NCBI GenBank assembly: GCA_012841735.1 | Contig: DUUE01000432.1 | Coordinates: 1 to 14,700 of the forward strand | Reading direction: 5' to 3' | Source: Bacillota bacterium | GTDB lineage: Bacteria > Bacillota > Dethiobacteria > Dethiobacterales > Dethiobacteraceae | Length of the DNA: 14,700 nt | In this document: piece after piece, positions 1 through 7,510 of the stretch | How the letters are laid out: each line of letters opens with the position of its first letter | How positions within the stretch are numbered: position 1 is the stretch's first letter | The notes under the pieces: model-generated | What the model was told of the DNA's origin: nothing | Database searches by the model: none | Seen by the model: the letters and a program-made list of their open reading frames with translations, nothing else | Position numbers and translations under genes: made by a program

Positions 1-206
1 CGGGTTGCGGGATGGAAGAAGCCCAGTTGGCCAAAATTTTTGACCCTTTTTATACCACCAAAGAGCAAGGAACGGGCCTGGGCCTGACCATCTCTTACAG
101 AATCATTGAAAATCACGGCGGCAAAATAGCCGTAGAGAGCACCCCCGGTTTGGGTACAACTTTTATTATTGAACTACCTGCAATGCCCGGGCAGGCAGCA
201 ATATAA
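1..206 (+). CDS. Sensor histidine kinase, C-terminal fragment (HATPase_c domain)
   Basis: Partial gene entering from the left edge in frame; only the last 67 or so residues are visible. They form the end of a GHKL ATP-binding domain. The first visible residues, GCGM, look like the end of a DxGxG (N-G-C-G-M) G1 box. Next come the F-box FDPFYTTK, the G2 box GTGLGL, and a closing beta strand pair ending FIIELP. The FDPFYTTKEQGTGLGL arrangement is typical of PAS-linked, NtrB/KinA-style kinases that autophosphorylate a His and pass phosphate to a response regulator. The sensor and dimerisation parts, and hence the signal, lie outside the window. No response regulator follows. A terminator starts 16 bases after the stop, so it probably is not co-transcribed with cphB. 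Confidence 0.9.
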   Translation, partial: GCGMEEAQLAKIFDPFYTTKEQGTGLGLTISYRIIENHGGKIAVESTPGLGTTFIIELPAMPGQAAI

Positions 207-221
207 TAACCATACCCACAG

Positions 222-254
222 AAAAGACGGCACGTCACGTGGCTGTCTTTTTTT
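222..254 (+). terminator. Rho-independent terminator after the histidine kinase
   Basis: AAAAGACGGC (222-231) pairs with GCTGTCTTTT (242-251), with one G-T wobble; a short extension (AC with GT, G bulged) closes a small loop. The descending arm runs into a T tract of seven bases to 254. It separates the kinase transcript from cphB. It also occupies the GTG at 239, the longest possible cphB start, making that start very unlikely. Confidence 0.8.
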
Positions 255-349
255 ATGCACTGCGGCGGCGGGCGCGGCAGGATGCTGCATACGGGTACAG
301 GATCATGGGAATTCTAACTAGTGTTGTCAGTGGATACGGGGGTGTAGTT

Positions 350-1180
350 TTGGCAGAGCAAAAAAAAGGTCATTTGGTTATTATCGGCGGGGCGGAGGAC
401 AAGGAGGGAGAATGTGAAATCCTGAAACGCTTTTTTGCCCTGGCCGGAGGAAGGGACGCCAGGATTGCCGTGCTGTCCACAGCCAGCACCGACCCGGGGA
501 CAGGCGAGCAGTACAGGGCTATTTTCACCGATATGGGTGCCGCTGCCGTCCAGGTGCTGGCGGTGCAAAACAGGGTTGAAGCAAACCGGGTACAGTATTA
601 CGAACAGTTTACCGAGCAAACAGGCGTCTTTTTTACAGGAGGCGACCAACTGCGCATTACGGGAATACTGGGCGGAAGTATTCTGGGCAAAGCGCTGCAG
701 AAATGCTACCAAAACGGGGCGGTCATTGCCGGCACCAGTGCCGGAGCTTCAGCCATGAGCGCCACTATGCTGGTGGGAGGCCTTGACGATGCCACTCCCA
801 GCAAGGAAATTATCCGCATGGCACCGGGTCTGGGTTTACTCAAAGATGTGGTGGTTGACCAGCATTTTGCCCAGCGCGGGCGCATCGGCAGGCTTTTGGC
901 GGCGGTGGCATATAACCCGTATATCCTGGGTGTGGGGATTGATGAAAATACGGCGATTATAGTCAATGAACGGGATGAGTGTGAGGTGGCCGGAGAAGGC
1001 ACGGTGACCATCATTGACGGTCTCAATGTGACACATTCCAACGTTTCCGAGTCCCGCCCCGGACAGCCGCTGGCGCTGTCCGATGTTAAACTGCACATTC
1101 TTAGTAGAAATTACGGTTTCAGCCTTAAGCAACGTGTTGTCAGGATGCCACAGACTAAGGAGGACAACGTAAAAAAATGA
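350..1180 (+). CDS. cphB: Cyanophycinase (peptidase family S51)
   Basis: Hydrolyses cyanophycin (multi-L-arginyl-poly-L-aspartate) to beta-Asp-Arg dipeptides in the cytoplasm, using a serine nucleophile. From a TTG start at 350 the protein is 276 aa, close to the 271 aa of Synechocystis CphB. The nucleophile motif GTSAGAS puts the catalytic Ser at 130. DQHF puts Gln171/His172, and GIDENTA puts Glu199. These equal the Synechocystis residues (Ser132, Gln173/His174, Glu201) minus two throughout. FFTGGDQLRIT and the Arg-rich RGRIGRL after the His are also S51 landmarks. The frame is open back to a GTG at 239 (inside the terminator) with an ATG at 305. I chose TTG 350 because ACGGGGGTG (337-344) is a good ribosome site, IIGGAEDK then falls near the N-terminus, and the length fits. 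The end overlaps cphA by ATGA, implying translational coupling. I see no convincing promoter at 255-349. Confidence 0.94.
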   Translation: MAEQKKGHLVIIGGAEDKEGECEILKRFFALAGGRDARIAVLSTASTDPGTGEQYRAIFTDMGAAAVQVLAVQNRVEANRVQYYEQFTEQTGVFFTGGDQLRITGILGGSILGKALQKCYQNGAVIAGTSAGASAMSATMLVGGLDDATPSKEIIRMAPGLGLLKDVVVDQHFAQRGRIGRLLAAVAYNPYILGVGIDENTAIIVNERDECEVAGEGTVTIIDGLNVTHSNVSESRPGQPLALSDVKLHILSRNYGFSLKQRVVRMPQTKEDNVKK

Positions 1181-3837
1181 AAATAGTGGAACTGCATTTT
1201 TTTCCCGGGCGCAATATTTACAGTCACCGCCCGGTTTTAAAAATGCTGTTGGACCTGGAGGCGGCCGCCTGTTTCCGGACGGATGCCGACTCCGGTTTTG
1301 CCGGGCGCCTGCTTGCTGTGCTGCCCGGGCTTGAGGAACATAAATGTTCCCGCCGGCGCCGCGGTGGGTTCCTGGAGCGGGTCCGGGAAGGCACCTACCT
1401 GGGTCATGTTACGGAACATGTTTTCCTGGAATTGCAAAGTTTGGCCGGTGTCGGGATGGAGTATGGCAAAACCCGTACCGGCCCCGGCACAATGGTGGAA
1501 ATTATTGCTGAATACTGCTGTCGCCAGGCTGCGGAAATCCTGGCAGCGGCGGCAGTGGATGTGGTCTGCGCCGTACTGCATAAAGAGCAGTATGATTTGC
1601 AGCCGGTGCTGGACGAAGCAAAAAAACTGGCGGCTGTTTACCTGCCCGGCCCCAGTACCCGGGCGCTGCTGCAGGCGGCCCGCAAACGTGACATTCCTTA
1701 CCAGTTGCTTGATGAAGGAACCAGCCTCTACCGTCTGGGCACGGGCAAATATCAGAAGCGCATCCAGGCCAGTGTCAGCGAACATACGGGCTGCATCGCG
1801 GTAGATATTGCGTGCAACAAACCCCTGACGAAAAAAATCCTTGCCCGGCACGGACTGCCTGTCCCCCGGGGCAGGGTGGTACAAACAGTTGCGGAAGCAC
1901 TGGCAGCGGCCGGGGAAGTGGGTTTTCCCGTTGCCCTCAAGCCGGTTAACGGCAATCAGGGCAAAGGTGTGTCCCTCAACCTGCAGTCTGCCGCAGAGGT
2001 AAAAAGCGCTTTTGCCATTGCTTCCGCTTACAGTTCATCCGTCCTGGTGGAGGCATATCTTGTCGGCAGACACTACCGTTTTCTCGTGGTACACGGAGAG
2101 GTTGCGGCTGTTGCCGAAAGGCTGCCGGCATATGTTGTCGGTGACGGCAGGCGCAGCATCAGGGAATTGATCACAGAGGAAAATAAAAATCCGCTGCGGG
2201 GCGAAGGGCATGAAAAACCGCTCACCAAAATCCCGGTGGACGATTTGACAGTCGAGGCGCTGGGTCGCCAGGGGCTGAACCTGGAAACGGTGGTGCCCGC
2301 AGGCAAGAAAATATCTGTCCGTGACAATGCCAATCTTTCCACCGGTGGAACCGCCTGTGACGTAACCGGTCTGGTTCATCCCCGTCAGTCTGCGCTGGCA
2401 GCCGCGGCAGCCAGGCTGGTGGGGCTTGATATTGCCGGCGTAGATGTGGTGATGGAAGACATCACCCTGCCGCCTGAAAATCAGGAAGGGGGTATTATCG
2501 AGGTAAATGCCGCACCGGGATTGCGGATGCATCTTTTCCCCGCGGGGGGCAAACCGCGGAATGTGGGGGAAATTATTGTGGAGAAGCTCTTTCCCCCGGG
2601 ACGGCAGGTGCGTGTTCCTGTTTTCAGCATCACCGGTACCAACGGTAAAACAACTGTTACCCGGATGCTGGAATATGTCATGCGGCAGCATGGCCTGCAG
2701 ACCGGTATGTGCTGCACGGATGGCCTGTATTACAACGGCGTGCTGGCCAAGGCCGGCGACCTGACAGGACCGGCCGGGGCCTCCGCGGTTCTGGCTCACC
2801 CGGAAATAGAAGTTGCCGTCCTGGAAACGGCGCGGGGCGGCATTGTCAGGCGGGGTTTGGGTTATGACCGGGCAGATGTGGCGGTGATCTGCAACGTTCG
2901 GCCCGACCACCTGGGGCAGGACAATATCGAATCACTGGAGGACCTTGTCCATATTAAAAGCCTGGTGGCCGAGGCTGTTTATGAAACGGGCGCAGTGGTG
3001 CTCAATGCCGATGACCCTTCCACCCACACCATTGCCGAACGTGTCTGGGCGAGCCTGATTTATTTCAGCCTGCAGGAAGACAATATTACCGTCAGGCGGC
3101 ACCTGGGTAAGGGCGGGCGGGCACTTTTTGTGCGTCGCGGCACCATTGTAGCCGCCCAGGGGAACAAGATGGTGCTGGTGGGAAAGACACGTGATTTTGC
3201 CGTGACATTTGGCGGCCGGGCCAGGCACCAGGTGGAAAACTTGCTTGCCTCCCTGGCCGCCTGTTGGGGTTTTGGCCTTTCTCCGCGCCAGGCGGCTTTT
3301 TACCTGCGCAATTTCGCCGCCAATCCCCAGGATAATCCCGGCAGGTCAAACCTGTATCATCTTGGCGCTTTCAGCGTCATGATTGATTACGGCCATAATG
3401 CGGACAGCTTTGCCAAGATGGGCGAGCTGGCCAGAAAACTGAAGCCGCACAGAATCCTGGCGGTGATGGGAGTCCCCGGCGACCGCTGTGATGATTTGAT
3501 TATAGCTGCCGGTGAGGCGGCTGCCCGGGCTTTTGATGTGCTGCTGATCAAGGAAGACGAGGACCTGCGCGGGCGCAAGCCCGGGGAAGTGGCGCTGCTT
3601 TTAAAACAGGGCGCCCTGCAGGCAGGAAAAAAGCCCGCCAAGTTGCATCTTTTCCGTTACGAACGGGAAGCACTGCGGTTCGCCCTGAAAGTTGCCATGC
3701 CCGGTGACTTAATTCTTGTTTTTTATGAACGGCTGGATACTGTTCTGGCGGAAATCGCCGCTGTTGCACCGGCTTTGCCGCCGCAACAGAAAAGCACTCA
3801 GGCCGTGAACATGGAAAACCCCGTCGCCCTTACTTAG
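1177..3837 (+). CDS. cphA: Cyanophycin synthetase (CphA1 type)
   Basis: Non-ribosomal, ATP-dependent ligase that polymerises Asp into a backbone and adds Arg to each side chain, giving insoluble cytoplasmic cyanophycin. The 886 aa length is normal. Order: an N-terminal family-specific domain (FFPGRNIYSHRP; EYGKTRTG), an ATP-grasp domain (GNQGKGV at 259-265; EVNAAPGLRMH), then a Mur-ligase-like domain with an intact P-loop GTNGKTT (487-493, Lys491). The latter also has ETARGGIVRRGLGYDRADV, the NVRPDHLG stretch and DYGHNADSF. The intact Mur P-loop argues for the CphA1 class using Asp and Arg, not CphA2, whose Mur site is degenerate. The ATG at 1177 overlaps the cphB stop (ATGA), and TAAGGAGG (1156-1163) lies in the end of cphB, so synthesis and breakdown enzymes are made together. 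Desulfitobacterium hafniense is a known Firmicute carrier of CphA. The last 20 or so residues look like an unstructured tail. Confidence 0.96.
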   Translation: MKIVELHFFPGRNIYSHRPVLKMLLDLEAAACFRTDADSGFAGRLLAVLPGLEEHKCSRRRRGGFLERVREGTYLGHVTEHVFLELQSLAGVGMEYGKTRTGPGTMVEIIAEYCCRQAAEILAAAAVDVVCAVLHKEQYDLQPVLDEAKKLAAVYLPGPSTRALLQAARKRDIPYQLLDEGTSLYRLGTGKYQKRIQASVSEHTGCIAVDIACNKPLTKKILARHGLPVPRGRVVQTVAEALAAAGEVGFPVALKPVNGNQGKGVSLNLQSAAEVKSAFAIASAYSSSVLVEAYLVGRHYRFLVVHGEVAAVAERLPAYVVGDGRRSIRELITEENKNPLRGEGHEKPLTKIPVDDLTVEALGRQGLNLETVVPAGKKISVRDNANLSTGGTACDVTGLVHPRQSALAAAAARLVGLDIAGVDVVMEDITLPPENQEGGIIEVNAAPGLRMHLFPAGGKPRNVGEIIVEKLFPPGRQVRVPVFSITGTNGKTTVTRMLEYVMRQHGLQTGMCCTDGLYYNGVLAKAGDLTGPAGASAVLAHPEIEVAVLETARGGIVRRGLGYDRADVAVICNVRPDHLGQDNIESLEDLVHIKSLVAEAVYETGAVVLNADDPSTHTIAERVWASLIYFSLQEDNITVRRHLGKGGRALFVRRGTIVAAQGNKMVLVGKTRDFAVTFGGRARHQVENLLASLAACWGFGLSPRQAAFYLRNFAANPQDNPGRSNLYHLGAFSVMIDYGHNADSFAKMGELARKLKPHRILAVMGVPGDRCDDLIIAAGEAAARAFDVLLIKEDEDLRGRKPGEVALLLKQGALQAGKKPAKLHLFRYEREALRFALKVAMPGDLILVFYERLDTVLAEIAAVAPALPPQQKSTQAVNMENPVALT

Positions 3838-3898
3838 CAGGAATTTCCTTCCCCGTGGCGAATATGAGAAACCAAGTGGCCGCGAAACAGGGGGAACT

Positions 3899-4768
3899 AT
3901 GCCCGTTTATGAAAAAGCGCATGCTAAAATAAATTTATTGTTGGCAGTAACAGCAAAAAGGGCTGACGGCTTTCATGAACTGCAGACAGTGTATCAGAGC
4001 CTGGCGCTGCATGATACGCTGCGGCTGACATCACTGGCAGAAGACAAAATTGTGCTGACCTGTGATGATCCAAGCCTTCCTGCCGGGCCGGATAATTTAG
4101 CCTGGCGTGCTGCAGAAAGGCTAAAGCGTTTTTACCGCATATCTCACGGTGTCCGCATTGAACTTAAGAAACGGATCCCTGTTGCCGCCGGCCTTGCCGG
4201 CGGCAGCAGTGATGCTGCTGCCGTGCTGCGGGGGTTGGTCCGCCTCTGGCACCTGCCGTGGGAGCAGGAAAATTTGCTTCAACTGGCTGTCGGCCTGGGT
4301 TCGGATGTGCCTTTCTGCCTGTCCGGGGGGACGGCTCTGGGTACGGGACGGGGGGAAAAAGTTACAAACCTTGCTCCGTGTCCGCATTTTTATGTGGTTC
4401 TGGCCAATCCCGGTTTTATGCTAAAAACGGCGGAAGTCTACCGTTCCCTGACGGAGGCGGATCTGGAACCGGGGTATGACCCGGCTCCCATGCTCCGTGC
4501 CCTGGCCTGTGGTGACAGAAATGCCATGGGCGCAAATCTGACAAATACGCTGGAAGCAGCCGCCTTCCGCCTTAACCCTGCAATCCGTGCGCTGAAGGAG
4601 AAACTTGCCCGCCGGGCACCGTCACTCATGTGTGGCAGCGGGCCGACAGTATTTGCTCTCTTTACTGTCGATGCGGAAGCGGAAAAGGCGGCTCTGTCTT
4701 TGCGGAGTGAAGGATATTTTGTGTGGCTGACGGAAACATTCTCACGGCCGACAGCCGGAGGTGAGTAA
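3899..4768 (+). CDS. ispE: 4-diphosphocytidyl-2-C-methyl-D-erythritol kinase
   Basis: GHMP kinase that phosphorylates CDP-ME at the 2-OH in the MEP pathway to IPP/DMAPP. At 289 aa it has normal family length. The N-terminal AHAKINLLL carries the catalytic-site Lys10. The glycine-rich phosphate loop AAGLAGGSSDAA spans about 96-107. LGSDVPF carries the catalytic Asp136, followed by SGGTALGTGRGE, and the C-terminal GHMP motif CGSGPTVFALF is present. The ATG at 3899 is preceded by CAGGGGGAACT, a strong ribosome site. It follows cphA by 61 bases with no visible terminator, so read-through from the cyanophycin operon is plausible. Two bases separate its stop from the next gene. ispE at the head of this cluster matches the B. 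subtilis order. Confidence 0.96.
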   Translation: MPVYEKAHAKINLLLAVTAKRADGFHELQTVYQSLALHDTLRLTSLAEDKIVLTCDDPSLPAGPDNLAWRAAERLKRFYRISHGVRIELKKRIPVAAGLAGGSSDAAAVLRGLVRLWHLPWEQENLLQLAVGLGSDVPFCLSGGTALGTGRGEKVTNLAPCPHFYVVLANPGFMLKTAEVYRSLTEADLEPGYDPAPMLRALACGDRNAMGANLTNTLEAAAFRLNPAIRALKEKLARRAPSLMCGSGPTVFALFTVDAEAEKAALSLRSEGYFVWLTETFSRPTAGGE

Positions 4769-4770
4769 AA

Positions 4771-5517
4771 ATGGTTGACGCCATTATCCTGGCAGGAACC
4801 TCCAAGCCCACCGAGTTAACCGTGGTGGAAATGGTGGATAATAAGGCATTCATTCGTATTGGGGAGCAGACTATGCTCCAGTATGTGTATGCCGCTCTGC
4901 AGCGGGCCGCCGGAATTGGCCGTATTGCCGTGGTGGGTCCCGAGGCTGACCTTCAAGCCTGCCTGGAAGATCAGGATGTGCTTATTGTTCAGGAAGGAAA
5001 AACGATTATGGAAAATGTGGAGCGCGGTTTTAAAGCGCTGCAGCCTACAGGCTATTTCCTGGTTTGCTCTGCCGATATTCCCTTCCTGACGGCGGAGGCG
5101 GTGGAAGATCTGCTTTCGGCCTGCGAACCTTTTACTGCCGATTTTTACTATCCCATTGTGGCACGCAGTGACAATGACAAACGTTTCCCCGGTGTCAGGC
5201 GTACTTATGTCAAACTGGCCGACGGTGAATTTACAGGGGGTAATCTCTTCCTTGTCAACCCCGCTTGCCTGGGAAAAGCGCTGCCGCGCCTGGAGCGCCT
5301 GTTTGCCGCGCGGAAGAGCCCCCTGAAACTGGCCTCTCTCCTGGGGTTTGCTTTTATTGTAAAATTATTTTCCCGCAAGCTGACAATTGCAGAACTAGAA
5401 AAGCGTTTTTCCGAGCTGTTCGCCGTGGCGGCCAGGGCGGTAATTTCCCGTTACCCGGAAATCGGCACCGATGTGGATAAATTGTCCGACCTGGATTTGG
5501 CGCGCCGGCATTTGTAA
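4771..5517 (+). CDS. MobA/GlmU-like nucleotidyltransferase, divergent, substrate unknown
   Basis: A 248-residue protein with the outline of the NTP_transferase (MobA-like, GT-A) fold. It starts with a hydrophobic strand and loop AIILAGTSKP. Then comes NKAFIRIGEQTMLQYV (the region that is PK.L..IGG.P.I in relatives), a metal-binding-type Asp in CSADIPFL (Asp102), TGGNLFLVNP (155-164), and a closing DVDKLSDLDLARRHL like the 'D..T..DL..A' end of MobA/GlmU proteins. The first loop is odd: the usual G-x-G-x-R nucleotide signature is absent, and about 12 extra residues separate LAG from the Lys. I do not know the substrate; cobinamide or molybdopterin guanylyltransferase names often given to such proteins are not supported by neighbours. 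The ribosome site GGAGGTGAG (4757-4765) overlaps the end of ispE, so the two are co-expressed. It ends an operon, since a terminator follows. It occupies the place of purR-ridA in B. subtilis. Confidence 0.82.
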   Translation: MVDAIILAGTSKPTELTVVEMVDNKAFIRIGEQTMLQYVYAALQRAAGIGRIAVVGPEADLQACLEDQDVLIVQEGKTIMENVERGFKALQPTGYFLVCSADIPFLTAEAVEDLLSACEPFTADFYYPIVARSDNDKRFPGVRRTYVKLADGEFTGGNLFLVNPACLGKALPRLERLFAARKSPLKLASLLGFAFIVKLFSRKLTIAELEKRFSELFAVAARAVISRYPEIGTDVDKLSDLDLARRHL

Positions 5518-5533
5518 ACAGTGCCCGTCAGAG

Positions 5534-5560
5534 AAAACCCCTGCAGGAGCAGGGTTTTTT
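5534..5560 (+). terminator. Rho-independent terminator after the nucleotidyltransferase
   Basis: CCCTGC pairs with GCAGGG around an AGGA loop, with flanking AAAA/TTTT pairs across one bulged C and a run of six T. It lies 17 bases after the stop and isolates spoVG from the upstream operon. Confidence 0.82.
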
Positions 5561-5654
5561 CCAGGCGGACATGTGATTTTATGAACTATACTGTAACCAC
5601 CGGTGTTTTCGCATCCCGGAAATTTTCACGAGGGCAAATATTTTCCCGGTTAAA

Positions 5655-5683
5655 AGCAGGATTTATTTGGCTTGTGTGGAAAT
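5655..5683 (+). promoter_or_regulatory. Sigma-H-type promoter of spoVG
   Basis: AGCAGGATTT (5655-5664) and GTGGAAAT (5676-5683) fit the sigma-H pattern RnAGGAwWW ... RnnGAAT. There are 17 bases between AGGA and GAA, and one mismatch in the last base of the -10 box (GAAA for GAAT). From memory, the B. subtilis spoVG promoter, the classic sigma-H example, also has GCAGGATTT and GTGGAAT. The position, 35 bases before the spoVG ATG and after a terminator, supports it. No sigma-A promoter of comparable quality is visible at 5561-5654. Confidence 0.72.
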
Positions 5684-5717
5684 AGCACAATACATGAGGG
5701 AAAGGCGGTGAGAAAAC

Positions 5718-5993
5718 ATGGAAGTGACGGACGTCAGAATCAGAAAAATTAACAATGAAGGCAAAATGAAGGCAATTGTATCAATTACCCTGGATAATCA
5801 GTTTGTTGTTCATGACGTGCGCGTGATAGAGGGCAATAACGGTTTATTTGTTGCCATGCCCAGCAAAAGAACTCCTGACGGCGAGTTTAAGGACATTGCG
5901 CACCCGATTACTTCGGAAACGCGTGAAATAATTCAATCTGCTGTTCTGCTTGCCTATAACACAGAGCTGGAAAGGGAATTGGTCGGAGCCTAA
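5718..5993 (+). CDS. spoVG: Septation/RNA-binding regulator SpoVG
   Basis: A 91-residue protein with the SpoVG family start MEVTDVRIRKI and the core KAIVSITLDNQFVVHDVRVIEG, then the conserved FVAMPSKRTPDGEFKDIAHPI. Full length, including an acidic/helical tail ending in ELVGA. SpoVG is a small dimeric nucleic-acid-binding protein. In bacilli it influences asymmetric septation and sporulation, and in other Firmicutes capsule, virulence or antibiotic-resistance genes. The ribosome site GGCGGTGAG (5704-5712) precedes the ATG. It is a single-gene unit here, with a sigma-H-type promoter upstream and a terminator directly after, so expression is expected to rise at entry into stationary phase or sporulation. 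Confidence 0.97.
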   Translation: MEVTDVRIRKINNEGKMKAIVSITLDNQFVVHDVRVIEGNNGLFVAMPSKRTPDGEFKDIAHPITSETREIIQSAVLLAYNTELERELVGA

Positions 5994-6021
5994 AACGGAG
6001 CAAAATGCTCCCTTTTTTTTT
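5994..6021 (+). terminator. Rho-independent terminator after spoVG
   Basis: GGAGC (5997-6001) and GCTCC (6007-6011) form a short stem around AAAAT, followed by C and nine T. The A-rich left flank could extend the stem. It starts directly after the spoVG stop. Confidence 0.75.
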
Positions 6022-6068
6022 GTCCTTAAGACGCCCGCCCCTTTGTCTTGCTGCAAAAAGTGTAGCAA

Positions 6069-6096
6069 TTGACGGCAAAAGTGGTTAAAATAAATT
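6069..6096 (+). promoter_or_regulatory. Probable sigma-A promoter for glmU
   Basis: TTGACG (6069-6074), 16 bases, TAAATT (6091-6096): five of six and four of six matches to the housekeeping consensus. It lies between the spoVG terminator and the glmU ribosome site at 6108-6115. A shifted -10 (TAAAAT at 6086) is nearer consensus but far too close to the -35. Confidence 0.5.
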
Positions 6097-6127
6097 GAGG
6101 CTATTCTTAAGGAGGCAGAGTCCGGGT

Positions 6128-7501
6128 ATGACAACAGCGGTTATTTTGGCTGCGGGAGAAGGCAAGCGCATGCAATCCCGCCGGCCAAAGGTTTTACATG
6201 AAATTTGCGGGTATCCCATGTTGGCGCATGTCATTCATGCTGCGCGCAGCGTTTGTTCGGATGTAATTGTGGTTGTGGGCCACCAGGGGGAAGAAATCAG
6301 GGCGGCTTTTGGCGACAGTGTGGTCTATGCCGAACAGCATGAACAGCTGGGGACAGCCCATGCACTGCTGCAGGCGGAACCTCTCCTGCCGGATGCAGGC
6401 ACCGTCCTGGTTCTGTGCGGGGATACACCGCTCCTTTCTCCCGGAGCGATAGAGGAACTTTATGCCGTTCACAGCAGAGAAGCTGCGGCGGCCACAGTCC
6501 TGACAGCCACTGTCCCCAACCCGTTCGGTTACGGCAGGATTGTCAGGGGAGCGGGCGGGGAGATTATAAAAATCGTGGAAGAAAAAGATGCGACAGCGGC
6601 GGAGAAACTGCTAAGGGAAATAAATACCGGTACTTATGCTTTTGACGTTAAGGCGCTGCGGGAAGGGCTGGCCGGGGTTGGCAGTGACAACGCAGCGGGA
6701 GAATATTACCTGACTGACTGTATTGAGCTGATCATAAAAAGCGGGAAAAAGGTGGCAACAAGCCTGCTGCCCGATTACAGGCTGGCTTTGGGGGTAAATG
6801 ACAGGATCCAGTTGGCGGAAGCGCAGGCTTTGCTGCAGGAGCGCATCAACCGTGACTTGATGGCGGCAGGCGTCACCATGATCAATCCGGCAACCATCTA
6901 TGTTGATGCCGGTGTAAAAGTGGGCAGGGATACTGTAATTTTGCCCAACACCGCCCTCCGGGGCCGGACGGTGGTGGGGGAAGGCTGCGTGATTGGCCCC
7001 CAGACGGAAATAACAGATTCAACTATCGGTTCCGGTTCACATATAAGGCATTCTGTCGTGACGGAAAGTATCCTGGAGGAAAATGTAACGGTAGGACCCT
7101 TTACCCACCTGCGCCCGGGTACTGTCCTGAAAAATGGCGTGAAAGTGGGGGATTTTGTAGAGATTAAACAGTCACAGGTGGGCGAGGGAAGCAAAATACC
7201 CCATCTTTCCTACATCGGAGATGCCGAGATCGGCAGCGGTGTAAACCTGGGTGGGGGAACCATTGTGGTCAATTATGACGGACGGAAAAAATATAAAACA
7301 GTTGTTGCCGACGGTGCCTTTGTAGGCTGCAACAGCAATCTCGTTGCTCCCGTTACCATTGGCCGGGGTGCCTTTGTGGCAGCCGGTTCAACCATAACGA
7401 ATGATGTGCCGGCGGGGGCGCTCTCCCTGGCACGTGCCCGGCAGGTGGATAAACCGGGCCTTGGCGCCCGGCTGCTCGGGCATAAAGATGACGAAAATTG
7501 A
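6128..7501 (+). CDS. glmU: Bifunctional N-acetylglucosamine-1-phosphate uridyltransferase / glucosamine-1-phosphate acetyltransferase
   Basis: Makes UDP-GlcNAc for peptidoglycan: the C-terminal domain acetylates GlcN-1-P and the N-terminal domain adds UMP from UTP. From the ATG at 6128 it has 457 aa (B. subtilis GlmU has 456). The N-terminal pyrophosphorylase shows LAAGEGKRM, then PKVLHEICG, QLGTAHAL, GDTPLL, and NTGTYAF. From about residue 250 a left-handed beta-helix of hexapeptide repeats follows, with RPGTVLKNGVKVGDFVEIK, the acetyltransferase His359 in KIPHLSYIGDA, NLGGGTIVVNYDG and the SRARQ-like LARARQ end. The frame is open upstream to 6095, but ATG 6128 puts TTAVILAAG at the N-terminus as in the family. 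The ribosome site TAAGGAGG (6108-6115) is 12 bases from this ATG, slightly long. Linked to prs downstream as in Bacillus. Confidence 0.96.
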   Translation: MTTAVILAAGEGKRMQSRRPKVLHEICGYPMLAHVIHAARSVCSDVIVVVGHQGEEIRAAFGDSVVYAEQHEQLGTAHALLQAEPLLPDAGTVLVLCGDTPLLSPGAIEELYAVHSREAAAATVLTATVPNPFGYGRIVRGAGGEIIKIVEEKDATAAEKLLREINTGTYAFDVKALREGLAGVGSDNAAGEYYLTDCIELIIKSGKKVATSLLPDYRLALGVNDRIQLAEAQALLQERINRDLMAAGVTMINPATIYVDAGVKVGRDTVILPNTALRGRTVVGEGCVIGPQTEITDSTIGSGSHIRHSVVTESILEENVTVGPFTHLRPGTVLKNGVKVGDFVEIKQSQVGEGSKIPHLSYIGDAEIGSGVNLGGGTIVVNYDGRKKYKTVVADGAFVGCNSNLVAPVTIGRGAFVAAGSTITNDVPAGALSLARARQVDKPGLGARLLGHKDDEN

Positions 7502-7510
7502 CGATTCGGC

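Noticed and set aside
2035..2910. Open frame of 291 codons on the minus strand opposite cphA
   Set aside because: Fully inside cphA, no ribosome site or domain; a shadow frame.
3839..3849. Short palindrome AGGAATTTCCT after cphA
   Set aside because: Only five base pairs with a single-base centre and no repeat elsewhere; too short to claim an operator.
4181..4222. GC-rich self-complementary stretch (GCCGCCGGCCTTGCCGGCGG)
   Set aside because: It encodes the glycine/alanine/serine phosphate loop of ispE, and the symmetry follows from those codons; no T tract.
5582..5592. TATACT as a possible sigma-A -10 box upstream of spoVG
   Set aside because: There is no acceptable -35 at 16-18 bases and no TGn extension; the sigma-H-type element fits much better.
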